Below are positions 19,901-25,852 of a stretch of 64,000 bases of DNA, piece by piece. Position 1 is the stretch's first letter. Each line of letters starts with the position of its first letter. The DNA lies in contig JAFPZD010000242.1 of assembly GCA_017417465.1 (NCBI GenBank), positions 1 through 64,000 of the forward strand, written 5' to 3'. The stretch comes from Prevotella sp. GTDB taxonomy: Bacteria; Bacteroidota; Bacteroidia; Bacteroidales; Bacteroidaceae. Position numbers and translations under genes: made by a program. The notes under the pieces are model-generated. The model saw nothing but the letters and a program-made list of their open reading frames with translations, was not told the DNA's origin and searched no databases.

Positions 19901-20757
19901 GCATTGCTCAGGGCAGTGCCATCCTCAGCCTTCAGGAAGCTATAGACGGTGCCGTCCACCGTGATGTCGTCAGAGGCGTGTTCGAAGGTGGTGATGCGGT
20001 CGCGCACCTGCACCCACGTCTGACTCCCTAAGTACTGCTGATAGACGCTCGTGCCCACACGCAGCCACGCCTTGGGCGAGTTGTCGAGCATCGAGCCCCA
20101 GATGCGCTTCACCGCTGTCGGCGGCAGTGCCTCCCAGTGGTTAGAGCCGCTGGTGGTCCACTGCATCAGGTTCACCTCCTCAAGGTTCTCGCAGTCGGCA
20201 AACGCCTTGTCGCCGATGAAGAAATAGAAGTCGCTGTTGGCAGAGTAGCTCGCAGCCGCGCAATCCTGGAAATAGATGCGCTTGACGCCCGGCATGCCCC
20301 AGAAGGCGTTGTCGGCGATGCAGCCCAGATGGGTATGGCCCTTGAAGAAGCCCACGAGGTCGTTGAGGATATAGACCTCGCCGCTCGACGGGAAGTCGTC
20401 GGCATCGATGCTGGCGGCCGTGATGTAGGCTTTCTCGGCGTTCACGTACCAGCCCTCGGCATCGAGATACCATCCGTAGTCGCTCGGCTTGTGGACCGCG
20501 GTGTTGAAGTAGCGGGTGTAGTTGTGCTCCGTGATGTAGGTGTACTTCACGCCCTTGTATTTGTACACATAGTCATCTGTCGGTGCTCGTTTCGGTGCCT
20601 TTTGGGACTTGGCCACCGTGCTGTCGAGCAGTTCCACCTCGCTGGCGACAATGTCAGCAGATTCGGTGCTCTGACGAACATTCAATTCGTCAGCCCATGC
20701 GCCCGTGGCCATCATTGTCAGCCACAGCGCAAGAATTGTTAGGATACTTTTTTTCAT
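13906..20757 (-). CDS. Giant BspA-like leucine-rich-repeat surface protein
   Basis: The start at MKKSILTILA gives a clean signal peptide ending GAWADE; an ATG 30 bp upstream is less likely. The product is 2283 residues. Many BspA-type leucine-rich repeats are seen (LPSTVKHIGGWAFYGCSKL, LPASVTEIGENAF, LPSSLERIGYDAFRGC, LPASIKGVGKDAF), with the family's I-G-x-x-A-F core. About residues 525-790 interrupt the repeats with a non-repetitive, Ala/Met-rich helical region (VAMIAYSAYNIAVAV and onward) encoded by visibly more AT-rich DNA. The C-terminus is a Por-like tail (VYDLSGRRVDGN, KGIFIKNGKKVI). It is probably a secreted, surface-exposed adhesin-type protein and the first gene of an operon reaching to 5021. 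It is driven by the promoter at 20828-20912 with the paired TGCGCA operator. Confidence 0.85.
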   Translation of the reverse strand: MKKSILTILALWLTMMATGAWADELNVRQSTESADIVASEVELLDSTVAKSQKAPKRAPTDDYVYKYKGVKYTYITEHNYTRYFNTAVHKPSDYGWYLDAEGWYVNAEKAYITAASIDADDFPSSGEVYILNDLVGFFKGHTHLGCIADNAFWGMPGVKRIYFQDCAAASYSANSDFYFFIGDKAFADCENLEEVNLMQWTTSGSNHWEALPPTAVKRIWGSMLDNSPKAWLRVGTSVYQQYLGSQTWVQVRDRITTFEHASDDITVDGTVYSFLKAEDGTALSNADEQHEEIMKTLRLWNADYQEFNAASLLSDKSRTEDNANLWYTTVKGVDSNYLKSHDGVLRIYNDPGSYYNYKTIAIRRGAFEGCDELKAVEFWQTNGRSDNSYSDLKMVIENGAFKNCKNLKEIRLFYKVEDGEDHWQVLGPKDVIPGDNILGLPTSEEIVMMDENQASDAWIVNPDFRILVAPDRYAEFQEDPNWVNYTAYLQPADYMPTAKPDITKDGLTYSYIATGDGTYNTDQVVTQDFSLWSIPVIAAEVAMIAYSAYNIAVAVKEAATAKAALKAATAKLKDIEQMADNVVDLQKLAQETATVLGDYAAGQAYPTQFTGLSLFGKGVDVTKMGVWNQGTPLFNKMFNLGLVDSKGIFQLEYDQVFSIFMSNMNSEAAKVLRQYMMAFQSSSSQLIFNSMREAGRNTAALMADVSRKDVAALVAGNAMNYSLLSNSSFIGATIGSNLATCNLMGNLNAASLKQGMQSNIIANMHQVSTHASNMIIITPDKNLIYHTFIKSAPDDIKDAVIYTGVSKVTRTTTWLPTVFQNKKQLKTVRFHDNSARTSHNMSANLIYIPDSAFVGCDALETFDLRLLTDDNGSRAMGPENFVLCGSDIFAGLDSLKFRIIIPKERREDFENDEMWGQYKRFFKYEDVEEKTNFTEFGVKYAFSYQNGNQYVEKLSGHTIEHLHAIGPDDDYIKDNNGALGFFNDIGSYNNYKLDYARKNAFRKNQNVKSVSFWDVAGWLWTGDAYTDLQMALQDSCFAECPNLEHVDMLYLRTDGSNIAEPLTPTMLQLGKGVFDHSPKVRFKMTERQTRQFAADTTWVKYQDRFMPCLFLPADPVVVSKLSDLKYRTDVARPWYDNNAPKWGDWLDITRVTSSDYLNGKFSDNEDLQSFPDFKRFELVGLTQVGGSWFQNCKNLSAIDLPSTVKHIGGWAFYGCSKLKEISIPAAVETIDACAFQYSGLKTVRCEGTKPAKLDYSVFDLSNYDGFTIYVPASAVDAYKTAWPSYAQYIKSNADDHKLTVVNVSQPGKLAEQLGLTLIMNGDRLRSVGGAYWKYDSLTVSGHLNGLDVGVLRHMMGADAWDSDPTDGRLRYLDLHDAHLDKDTKYSYNLWGVDEYLEKENWVGEYMFYKCNALETLILPASVTEIGENAFEKATNLRRLCIGERLERYTRDLIQGIPAGLEELVFMTDRHATSESDDPWEGPIEKVYTKKSQLGDYMSDPALTNRARSVNALFEDEQVLKDLMAHRCYFPSQFLAVESTKDPRGSYFGGDGYFFYYDRQLKTFDEFQLFSNIREMDHDFENCAYLERITLPSSLERIGYDAFRGCERLGTIRISADSVPELERNALRDLPSDFKIIVPKTHVKRYREKWEQYADHIVGEDEEFRNEIIEVTLTEPNTLAEKLGLKTTTTFDTSDEYFRYLELRYISSVTGNYSNIRGLKVNGPISGADFTVMRFLAGYDVEKALRYIPDASADRNYLGPLEYIDLYDANIVVSKYAMDGNWRDYGSKIQAEGEEDILPSYALAKCYSLKTLILPRSCKKVNRRAMQECEYLETLVIGDECEEFNWSALDDCASMTRMYILSKKKMEMDNENWVWRNLCNNYNPTFDAFYVRPSLYDEYVNDGAYTGSEQRTNNISKGAFKDDESFAAFAAHAAATEDDLRQINDITGWFRNHTGVIDFNALQYTCIDSLRTADVAPLTQLRNVTLPASIKGVGKDAFKNAAGLRYVDLSQCADYAPTLAAEGGVRSLGIGENTLAYVPAQYGESADVNVAMGDSTSGVFHAKTFRLVDGLDYCVPFAVTADNVENTRTLAKSAAPYTVCLPYALDIPNGAKVYRLSGRGSNELIFAQHTGRMEAMQPYLVWTENSDALLSTVSTTLPTSNGDTVGEQQQVLGYTLRGTLNSIDNHEAVELGAYVMNDDAKWHPVLSDTDEHRAATIPAFRCFLLQSRYNSRAAIGMTLEDATGIEQLRTVDSDGTERVYDLSGRRVDGNAKGIFIKNGKKVIK

Positions 20758-20827
20758 TTGGGTTGGATTAGTTTTGTCGTGTTGCATAGATACTCCATTT
20801 TTAGGGGCTTCTCCCCCAATTAGCTGG

Positions 20828-20912
20828 CGAAGTTACAACTTTTCTTTTATATAAGAGGTGTAAATGGTGAAAAGTCGTTGAGTTTGTTGCGCAGGAAACG
20901 CTATTCTGCGCA
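20828..20912 (-). promoter_or_regulatory. Promoter with paired TGCGCA operator (BspA-like operon)
   Basis: On the minus strand a -7-like box TAACTTCG lies at 20835-20828 behind an A-tract, without a -33 TTTG. TGCGCA cores lie at 20888-20893 and 20907-20912, 19 bp apart, each preceded on the coding strand by TTTC or TTCC. The nearer core is 52 bp upstream of the box. The divergent gene at 21008 starts beyond it, so the operator could serve both sides. Confidence 0.7.
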
Positions 20913-20964
20913 GAAACGGAGGTTTTTTTTGGCAAGACGGCGATTTAGAGAGCCAATCGTTGGG

Positions 20965-20991
20965 TTGTTTAATAAAAAAGTTGTACCTTTG
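20965..20991 (+). promoter_or_regulatory. Promoter for the polytopic membrane protein
   Basis: A perfect -7 box TACCTTTG lies at 20984-20991 after AAAAAAGTTG. A TTG at 20965-20967 is a poor -33 match because the gap is only 16 bp. The box ends 16 nt before the ATG at 21008, so the leader would be very short. Confidence 0.55.
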
Positions 20992-21007
20992 CCAAACAAT
21001 TGAAGAT

Positions 21008-21619
21008 ATGGAAAAGATAGAACAAAACAAAGCCGCCATCGGAGTGGCTGAGAGCATTGAGAGCAAGTATCGCGTTAACTACGTAGAGAGTGGACTGCCC
21101 CGCTGGCTGATTGAAGCTGCGTTCGTCTGCTACCTCCTGCAGGCTACCATCAACTGGGCACCGCTGATGCACTGGATGGACGACATGTCGCTGTCGTGGG
21201 TTAGTGCCATCATCCAGACATTTGGCCCTGTGGTGATGTATGTGGGGCTGATGAGGGGCATGAAGCCGCTCTACAGGCCCATGACCGTAGCATGGTGGAT
21301 CGTCATCGTGCTGAACATCGCAGGATTCTTTACGGAAATGATTCCGGCTGTCTCGTACACCATCGGACTGCCCGTCGCCGTGTCGCTGATGCTGGTCTAC
21401 CTGCCTTTCGGCTGTGCCATCGCCTTCTGCTATCGAGGGCACTTGCGCCAGGTGGGCATCTGGATGGCGCTCTACATCCTCATCTCAAGTATCATTCCCG
21501 TCCTCTCGTTCCTGCTGGTTGGGCCTGAGTCGGGCCTAGCCAACCTGCCGATGGAAATTCCTACCATCGCCGTCATCGTCATCTACGCTTGGGTGCAACG
21601 AAGGGTGCTCGTGAAGTGA
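21008..21619 (+). CDS. Polytopic inner-membrane protein of unknown function
   Basis: The start is at MEKIEQNKA, just after a clear -7 box; an upstream in-frame ATG at 20960 lies before the promoter. The 203-residue product has a hydrophilic N-terminus of about 40 residues and then about six hydrophobic segments (for example FVCYLLQATI, VIVLNIAGFF, ISSIIPVLSFLLVG). It ends in a short basic tail (QRRVLVK). I do not recognise the family. It stands alone on the plus strand, divergent from the BspA-like operon and followed by long repeat arrays. Transport or sensing cannot be assigned from sequence. Confidence 0.7.
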   Translation: MEKIEQNKAAIGVAESIESKYRVNYVESGLPRWLIEAAFVCYLLQATINWAPLMHWMDDMSLSWVSAIIQTFGPVVMYVGLMRGMKPLYRPMTVAWWIVIVLNIAGFFTEMIPAVSYTIGLPVAVSLMLVYLPFGCAIAFCYRGHLRQVGIWMALYILISSIIPVLSFLLVGPESGLANLPMEIPTIAVIVIYAWVQRRVLVK

Positions 21620-21643
21620 GGTCCCCTCATGGCGCTCAACAAA

Positions 21644-21743
21644 ACCGTATCTTCTGGTTGAGAGTACCGTATCTTCTGGTTGAGAGTACCGTATCTTCTG
21701 GTTGAGAGTACCGTATCTTCTGGTTGAGAGTACCGTATCTTCT
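21644..21743. repeat. 22-bp tandem repeat array, 4.5 copies
   Basis: The unit ACCGTATCTTCTGGTTGAGAGT repeats exactly at 21644, 21666, 21688 and 21710, with a partial fifth copy at 21732. It begins 25 bp after the stop of the membrane protein gene. No spacers separate the units, so it is not CRISPR. It contains no believable gene. Confidence 0.9.
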
Positions 21744-21820
21744 TTTGCAGGGGATACGGTTTTCTCTTTCTTCCAATTGAGCGGGTAACTGTAAGGGCCG
21801 GCGTTTCCGCGGATGTTTTT

Positions 21821-21949
21821 CCGCGAATGTAGGGGCAGGCCTTGTGCCAGCCCGATGGCCCGACAGGGCCAGTGTGCCCATAACATTTCCGCGAACACTG
21901 GCCCTGCCGGGCCATCGGGCAGGCACAAGGCCTGCCCCTACATTCGCGG
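21821..21949. repeat. 129-nt REPIN-like hairpin element
   Basis: Two inverted arms of 55 bp (21821-21875 and 21895-21949) differ at only about two positions and enclose a 19-nt loop. The arm starts CCGCGAATGTAGGGGCAGGC. A single, unpaired half of the same element lies at 28256-28310. This is how REP sequences and their paired REPIN forms look. Translation of the arm gives the spurious peptide (VGAGLVPAR) that often appears in over-predicted genes. Confidence 0.85.
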
Positions 21950-21977
21950 CCCGCACCCGAGTGGCGGCCCGCACCCG

Positions 21978-22117
21978 AGAAGTCTCACAGTTTTCTCCTA
22001 GAAGTCTCGCGGTCTTCTCCGAGAAGTCTGGTAGTCTTCTCCTAGAAGTCTCACGGTCTTCTCCTAGAAGTCTCGTGGTCTTCTCCTAGAAGTCTCGCGG
22101 TCTTCTCCGAGAAGTCT
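21978..22117. repeat. 22-bp quasi-palindromic tandem array, 6 copies
   Basis: The unit AGAAGTCTCGCGGTCTTCTCC plus one base recurs at 21978, 22000, 22022, 22044, 22066 and 22088, with a remnant at 22110. Most changes fall in the middle of the unit (TCTCACAG, TCTCGCGG, TCTGGTAG, TCTCGTGG), while the AGAAG and CTTCT ends, which pair with each other, are kept. It lies between the hairpin element and the 3' end of the AraC-type gene. Confidence 0.85.
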
Positions 22118-22188
22118 ATGGGGGTGCTATTATAATAAGGTGGGGAACAATGGCGTCTCTGTGCGAGGACGTCACCTCTAATTACAAA

Positions 22189-22905
22189 TCACGCATCACC
22201 CTTCACGGCTAGTGCCTGCCGATACTGCAACGGCGTGATGCCGAGACGCCGCTTCACTTCCACCTGGAAGGTGCGGCGCCCGCCAAACCCTGCTTCTGCT
22301 CCCACAGCCTCGATGGTCCAGTTGGGCTCTTCGCGCAGCAATCGGCATGCCAGCAGGAAACGCTTCTCGTTGATGTATTCGCCAAGGCTGGCATACTTCT
22401 CATTGTTTCTGAACAGGCTGCCGAGTCGCTTCTGCGTCAGTCCTAATGCCTTGGCCATGGTCTTCAGCGTCAGGTCGGTGTCGGTGTAGAGGCGGGTCTC
22501 ATCCATTTTCTGGTCTACCCAAGCCATTAGTTCTTCGTCGGTCATGTCAGCCGTCAGCTCAATATGCTCACGGTGTTGGCGGGTTTGTTCGCGTAGCAGC
22601 GTCACCTCGTCGACGGTGTTTTGTTTCAATTGCTTGGCTAACTCCTCTTGTTGTCGCTGCAGCGCCTCGATCAGCTCCTTCTGTTCCTCCATCTCGCTTT
22701 TCTGCTCTTCCAGTTCGTTCATTCGCCTCTCCAGTTCGCTGCCCTGAATCTTGTTCTGTTCCAACAACGCGTTTTGGTTCTCTACCAGCATGGTGTTGGT
22801 AGAGATAATCTTCTTCGCATTGTTGTTCAGCACCAGCATCGTGATAATAAATGCTATCACGAGGGCAATGATGATGGCAGCAATGAGTAGGTGTGCTCCG
22901 GTCAT
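22189..22905 (-). CDS. Membrane-tethered AraC-family transcription regulator
   Basis: The start at MTGAHLLIAA puts a single transmembrane helix at residues 3-25 directly at the N-terminus; an in-frame ATG 75 bp upstream lies inside or before the promoter. The 238-residue product continues with a long coiled coil (about residues 40-100, many Glu/Gln/Leu heptads such as ELERRMNELEEQKSEMEEQ). It ends in an AraC-type helix-turn-helix domain (LTLKTMAKALGLTQKRLGS, then IEAVGAEAGFGGRRTF, RLGITPLQYRQ). It has no periplasmic sensor domain, which is unusual, so the input may be membrane state or a partner protein. Its own promoter carries the paired TGCGCA operator found at three other promoters. AraC-type proteins often bind direct repeats about two helical turns apart, so it is a candidate for the factor that reads that operator and controls itself (inference). 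Confidence 0.8.
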   Translation of the reverse strand: MTGAHLLIAAIIIALVIAFIITMLVLNNNAKKIISTNTMLVENQNALLEQNKIQGSELERRMNELEEQKSEMEEQKELIEALQRQQEELAKQLKQNTVDEVTLLREQTRQHREHIELTADMTDEELMAWVDQKMDETRLYTDTDLTLKTMAKALGLTQKRLGSLFRNNEKYASLGEYINEKRFLLACRLLREEPNWTIEAVGAEAGFGGRRTFQVEVKRRLGITPLQYRQALAVKGDA

Positions 22906-22936
22906 TGAAATGCGCAGTATTGTTAGTTTTGGACTG

Positions 22937-23022
22937 CAAAAGTACGCTTTTTTTGTCGATAATACAGCATTATTATCCATAAATCGTCATTATTGCTTGC
23001 GCAAGAACTTGTATTTTGCGCA
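22937..23022 (-). promoter_or_regulatory. Promoter with paired TGCGCA operator (AraC-type gene)
   Basis: On the minus strand the -7 box TACTTTTG is at 22944-22937, behind an A-tract and without a -33 TTTG. TGCGCA cores lie at 22998-23003 and 23017-23022, 19 bp apart; the nearer is 53 bp upstream of the box. AAAAACGGGTG precedes the distal half-site, as at the other members. Confidence 0.7.
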
Positions 23023-23048
23023 GAAACACCCGTTTTTAAAAGAAAGGG

Positions 23049-23300
23049 GCTGCGCTCGAAGGTACTTGCACTCGGAAATAAAAAAAGAAAACGACTTTTC
23101 TTTTGTATTTCCCTCGTTTTTTCGTACCTTTGAGCTGCGCTCGAAGGTACTTGCACTCGGAAATAAAAAGAAAATGATTTTTCTTTTGTATTTCCCTCGT
23201 TTTTTCGTACCTTTGAGCTGCGCTCGAAGGTACTTGCACTCGGAAATAAAAAGAAAATGATTTTTCTTTTGTATTTCCCTCGTTTTTTCGTACCTTTGCA
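23049..23300 (+). repeat. Three tandem 83-85-bp promoter repeats before dnaG
   Basis: Copies start at 23049, 23134 and 23217 with GCTGCGCTCGAAGGTACTTG and end with TTTTTTCGTACCTTTG. Each holds a full Bacteroidetes promoter (TTTG, 19-bp gap, TACCTTTG). The third copy passes straight into the dnaG leader. A related array in the opposite orientation lies at 29939-30146 and shares the parts TTCGTACCTTTGAGCTGCGC and TCGAARGTACT. Reading frames through it are repeat artefacts. Confidence 0.9.
23268..23298 (+). promoter_or_regulatory. dnaG-proximal promoter
   Basis: TTTG at 23268-23271, a 19-bp gap and TACCTTTG at 23291-23298 match the consensus exactly. The ATG of dnaG is 36 bp further. It is the last of three tandem copies, so dnaG may have three start sites. 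Confidence 0.75.
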
Positions 23301-23333
23301 CCCGCAAAGCATACTGAACCATTAGGGACACAA

Positions 23334-25451
23334 ATGATTGACAGGGCAACAGTCGATAAGATCTTGGACGCGGCACGCATCGTCGATGTCGTGGGCGAGT
23401 TCGTGACGCTCCGTAAGAGCGGCGTGAACTACAAGGGGCTGTGCCCGTTCCACGACGACAAGAACCCGTCGTTTATGGTGTCGCCGTCGAAGAACATTTG
23501 TCACTGCTTCGTCTGTGGCAAGGGTGGTACGCCCGTCGGCTTTCTGATGGAGCACGAGCAAATCAGTTACCCTGATGCCCTGCGCTGGCTGGCCCGCAAG
23601 TATAATATAGAGGTGGTGGAGAAGGAACTCACCGACGAGGAGCGTGCTGCACAAAGCGAGCGTGAGTCGATGTTCATCGTCAACGAGTGGGCGCGCGACT
23701 GGTTCCACAACACGTTGAAGAACGACCCTGACGGCGTGGCTATTGGTAAGCAGTACTTCCGTAGCCGCGGCATCCGCGACGATATCATCGAGAAGTTCCA
23801 GTTGGGCTATGCGCCGCAGCGCCGCGATGCGCTCAGCTCGGCAGCCCTCAAGGCCGGCTATCAGGCTGAGTTCCTGGTGAAGACAGGGCTGTGCTATAAG
23901 CCCACCGCCAACCCCTCCCCAAGGGAGGGGAGTTCAGGCACTTCTACTATAGAGAAAAGCACCGTAGCTGAAAATGACGTACAAAGTAACCAAGCCCCCC
24001 TCCCTTGGGGAGGGCAAGGGGGTGGGTTAATCGACCGTTACCGTGGTCGCGTCATCTTCCCCTGGCTGAACGTGTCGGGCAAGGTCGTAGCCTTCGGTGG
24101 CCGCGTGCTCGACTCGCGGACGAAGGGCGTGGCGCAGAAGTATGTCAACTCGCCCGACAGCGAGATTTATCATAAGGAGCGCGAGCTCTATGGCATCTTT
24201 CAGGCTAAGAAGGCCATCGTAAAGGAAGACCGCGTGTTCATGGTCGAGGGCTACACCGACGTCATCGCCATGCACCAGGCTGGCATTGAGAACGTGGTGG
24301 CTAACAGCGGTACGGCCCTGTCGTTGCCTCAGATACACCTGCTCCACCGCTTCACTAACAACATCACCCTGCTCTACGACGGCGACGAGGCCGGCATTCA
24401 TGCCGCCATGCGCGGCACCGACATGCTGCTGGCCGAGGGTATGAACATCAAGGTGTTGCTGCTGCCTGACGGCGACGACCCCGACTCCTTCGCACGCAAG
24501 CATTCAACGGAGGAGCTGCGCAAGTATATCGAGGAGCACCAGACCGACTTTATCACCTTCAAGACACGTCTGACGGTGCAGAGCGTAGATGACCCAGTAA
24601 AGCGCAGCGAGGCCATCGGCGGCATCGTCAAGAGCATCTCGGTGATTCCCGACCAGATATTGCGCACGACCTACCTCACCGACTTCGCACAGCGCATCGG
24701 CATGAAGGAACAGCCGCTCATTGCCGAGATGAACAAGTATATCCGTGCTGCCATTGAGGAGAAGCAGAAGGAGAAGGAGCGGGAAAGGGAGAGAAGTAAC
24801 AACGGCACCGTGCCCCCTGCGACCACCGCTACACCTGCTGAGCCTGCCACGCCGGCCGAGCCCGCTACCGCCACCGCGTCGACGACGCCGTCCATCGAAG
24901 CTCCCGTCATTGGGGGCAGCTCACAGGTGGAACTGCTGTTGCTGCGCGAGATTGTGCGCCACGGCGAAGAGATCATCTTCGAAGACATCGAGACCGACGA
25001 TGGTCAGAAAGTGTCGCTGTCGGTGGCCCAGTATATTGCCTTCGACTTGGGGCAGGATGGCCTGATGTTTGCCAACCCACTTGCCAACCGCATGCTGCAA
25101 GAGGCTGTGGAACACCAGCAGGAGGAGGGCTTTAAGGCCGAGACCTACTTCTGCAGTCATTACGACCCGGACGTGAGCCGCTTGGCAACACGTCTGGCCA
25201 TTGACCGTCACCAGCTGGGAGGGCGCTTCGTGTTGACGCCACGCGAGGGTAGCCTGCGCCAGCGGGTGCTCCATCTGGTGATGGACTATCGTCTCGACAT
25301 TGTGGAGAACCGCCTGAAAGCCATTCAGCAGCAGCTGCGACAGGTGGGCAACAATGTGGAACGCATGATGCAACTTTTAAAAGAACATAAGGACACCAAG
25401 GAGCTGCGCGACGCACTGGCCCGTCGGCTGGGCAGCGAGCTCATTGTCTAA
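23334..25451 (+). CDS. dnaG: DNA primase
   Basis: DnaG makes the RNA primers for DNA replication. The 705-residue protein has the CHC2 zinc finger (Cys37, His40, Cys58, Cys61), the catalytic core with DRYRGRVIFPW and AFGGRVLDS, and a Toprim domain with VEGYTDVIAMHQAG, SGTALS and LLYDGDEAG. A low-complexity Glu/Arg then Thr/Ala/Pro linker (RERERSNNG, ATPAEPATPAE) leads to the C-terminal helicase-binding part. Residues 190-231 are an insertion just before DRYRGRV, a site where other primases have only a short loop. It is encoded by a palindromic repeat element kept in frame (separate entry). The gene is preceded by three tandem promoters and followed 8 bp later by queD, so the two may be cotranscribed. 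Confidence 0.97.
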   Translation: MIDRATVDKILDAARIVDVVGEFVTLRKSGVNYKGLCPFHDDKNPSFMVSPSKNICHCFVCGKGGTPVGFLMEHEQISYPDALRWLARKYNIEVVEKELTDEERAAQSERESMFIVNEWARDWFHNTLKNDPDGVAIGKQYFRSRGIRDDIIEKFQLGYAPQRRDALSSAALKAGYQAEFLVKTGLCYKPTANPSPREGSSGTSTIEKSTVAENDVQSNQAPLPWGGQGGGLIDRYRGRVIFPWLNVSGKVVAFGGRVLDSRTKGVAQKYVNSPDSEIYHKERELYGIFQAKKAIVKEDRVFMVEGYTDVIAMHQAGIENVVANSGTALSLPQIHLLHRFTNNITLLYDGDEAGIHAAMRGTDMLLAEGMNIKVLLLPDGDDPDSFARKHSTEELRKYIEEHQTDFITFKTRLTVQSVDDPVKRSEAIGGIVKSISVIPDQILRTTYLTDFAQRIGMKEQPLIAEMNKYIRAAIEEKQKEKERERERSNNGTVPPATTATPAEPATPAEPATATASTTPSIEAPVIGGSSQVELLLLREIVRHGEEIIFEDIETDDGQKVSLSVAQYIAFDLGQDGLMFANPLANRMLQEAVEHQQEEGFKAETYFCSHYDPDVSRLATRLAIDRHQLGGRFVLTPREGSLRQRVLHLVMDYRLDIVENRLKAIQQQLRQVGNNVERMMQLLKEHKDTKELRDALARRLGSELIV
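23901..24026. repeat. In-frame palindromic (MITE-like) insertion inside dnaG
   Basis: The ends 23901-23930 and 23997-24026 are inverted repeats of about 30 bp with few mismatches (CCCACC at one end, GGTGGG at the other). Each arm has its own CCCTCCCCAAGGGAGGG palindrome. Its length of 126 bp is a multiple of three and adds 42 residues, beginning PTANPSPREG, to DnaG. Related units lie at 13860-13900 and 28185-28220. Confidence 0.8.
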
Positions 25452-25459
25452 AACGAACT

Positions 25460-25810
25460 ATGTACTACATCAAAAAAAAGATTGAGATTTCAGCCAGCCA
25501 CAGGCTTGTGCTGGACTATGAGAGTAAGTGCAGCCAGCTGCACGGTCATAACTGGGTCATCGAACTCTACTGCTGCAGCAAAGAGCTCGACCACAACGGC
25601 ATGGTTGTGGACTTCACCACAATCAAGCGCGTCATCAAGGACCGTCTGGACCACCAGAACCTGAACGACGTGCTCCCCTTCAACCCCACGGCTGAGAATA
25701 TTGCCCGCTGGTGTGTGGAGCAGGTGCCTACGTGCTATAAGGCTACCGTTCAGGAGAGCGAGGGCAACTGGGCGGCGTACGAGAAGGATGGGATAGTGAA
25801 TAGTTTATAG
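25460..25810 (+). CDS. queD: 6-carboxytetrahydropterin synthase QueD
   Basis: QueD turns dihydroneopterin triphosphate into 6-carboxytetrahydropterin, the second step of queuosine (and other 7-deazapurine) synthesis in the cytoplasm. The 116-residue length fits the family. Zinc-binding His14 (ISASHRL), His28 and His30 (CSQLHGHNW) and the nearby Cys24 are present, as are MVVDFTTIK and ATVQESEGN. It starts 8 bp after dnaG, and queE follows 42 bp later across a tandem GAATAGT repeat, so dnaG-queD-queE may be one transcript. Confidence 0.95.
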   Translation: MYYIKKKIEISASHRLVLDYESKCSQLHGHNWVIELYCCSKELDHNGMVVDFTTIKRVIKDRLDHQNLNDVLPFNPTAENIARWCVEQVPTCYKATVQESEGNWAAYEKDGIVNSL

Positions 25811-25852
25811 TGAATAGTGAATAGTGAATAGTTTATAGTGAATAGTTGGGAC

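Noticed and set aside
21821-21949. Protein-coding reading of the hairpin (VGAGLVPAR peptides)
   Set aside because: The reading is the translation of a REP-type repeat, open on both strands due to base composition.
21644-22117. Possible CRISPR arrays in the 22-bp repeats
   Set aside because: Units follow each other without spacers and no cas gene is near; the same holds for 31953-32120 and 35062-35223.
22923-23380. Minus-strand frames through the dnaG promoter array
   Set aside because: They encode only the repeated unit and run through promoters; periodic frames of this kind come from repeats.
23334-25451. dnaG as a disrupted pseudogene because of the insertion
   Set aside because: The insert length is a multiple of three, the frame stays open to a normal C-terminus and all motifs are intact.
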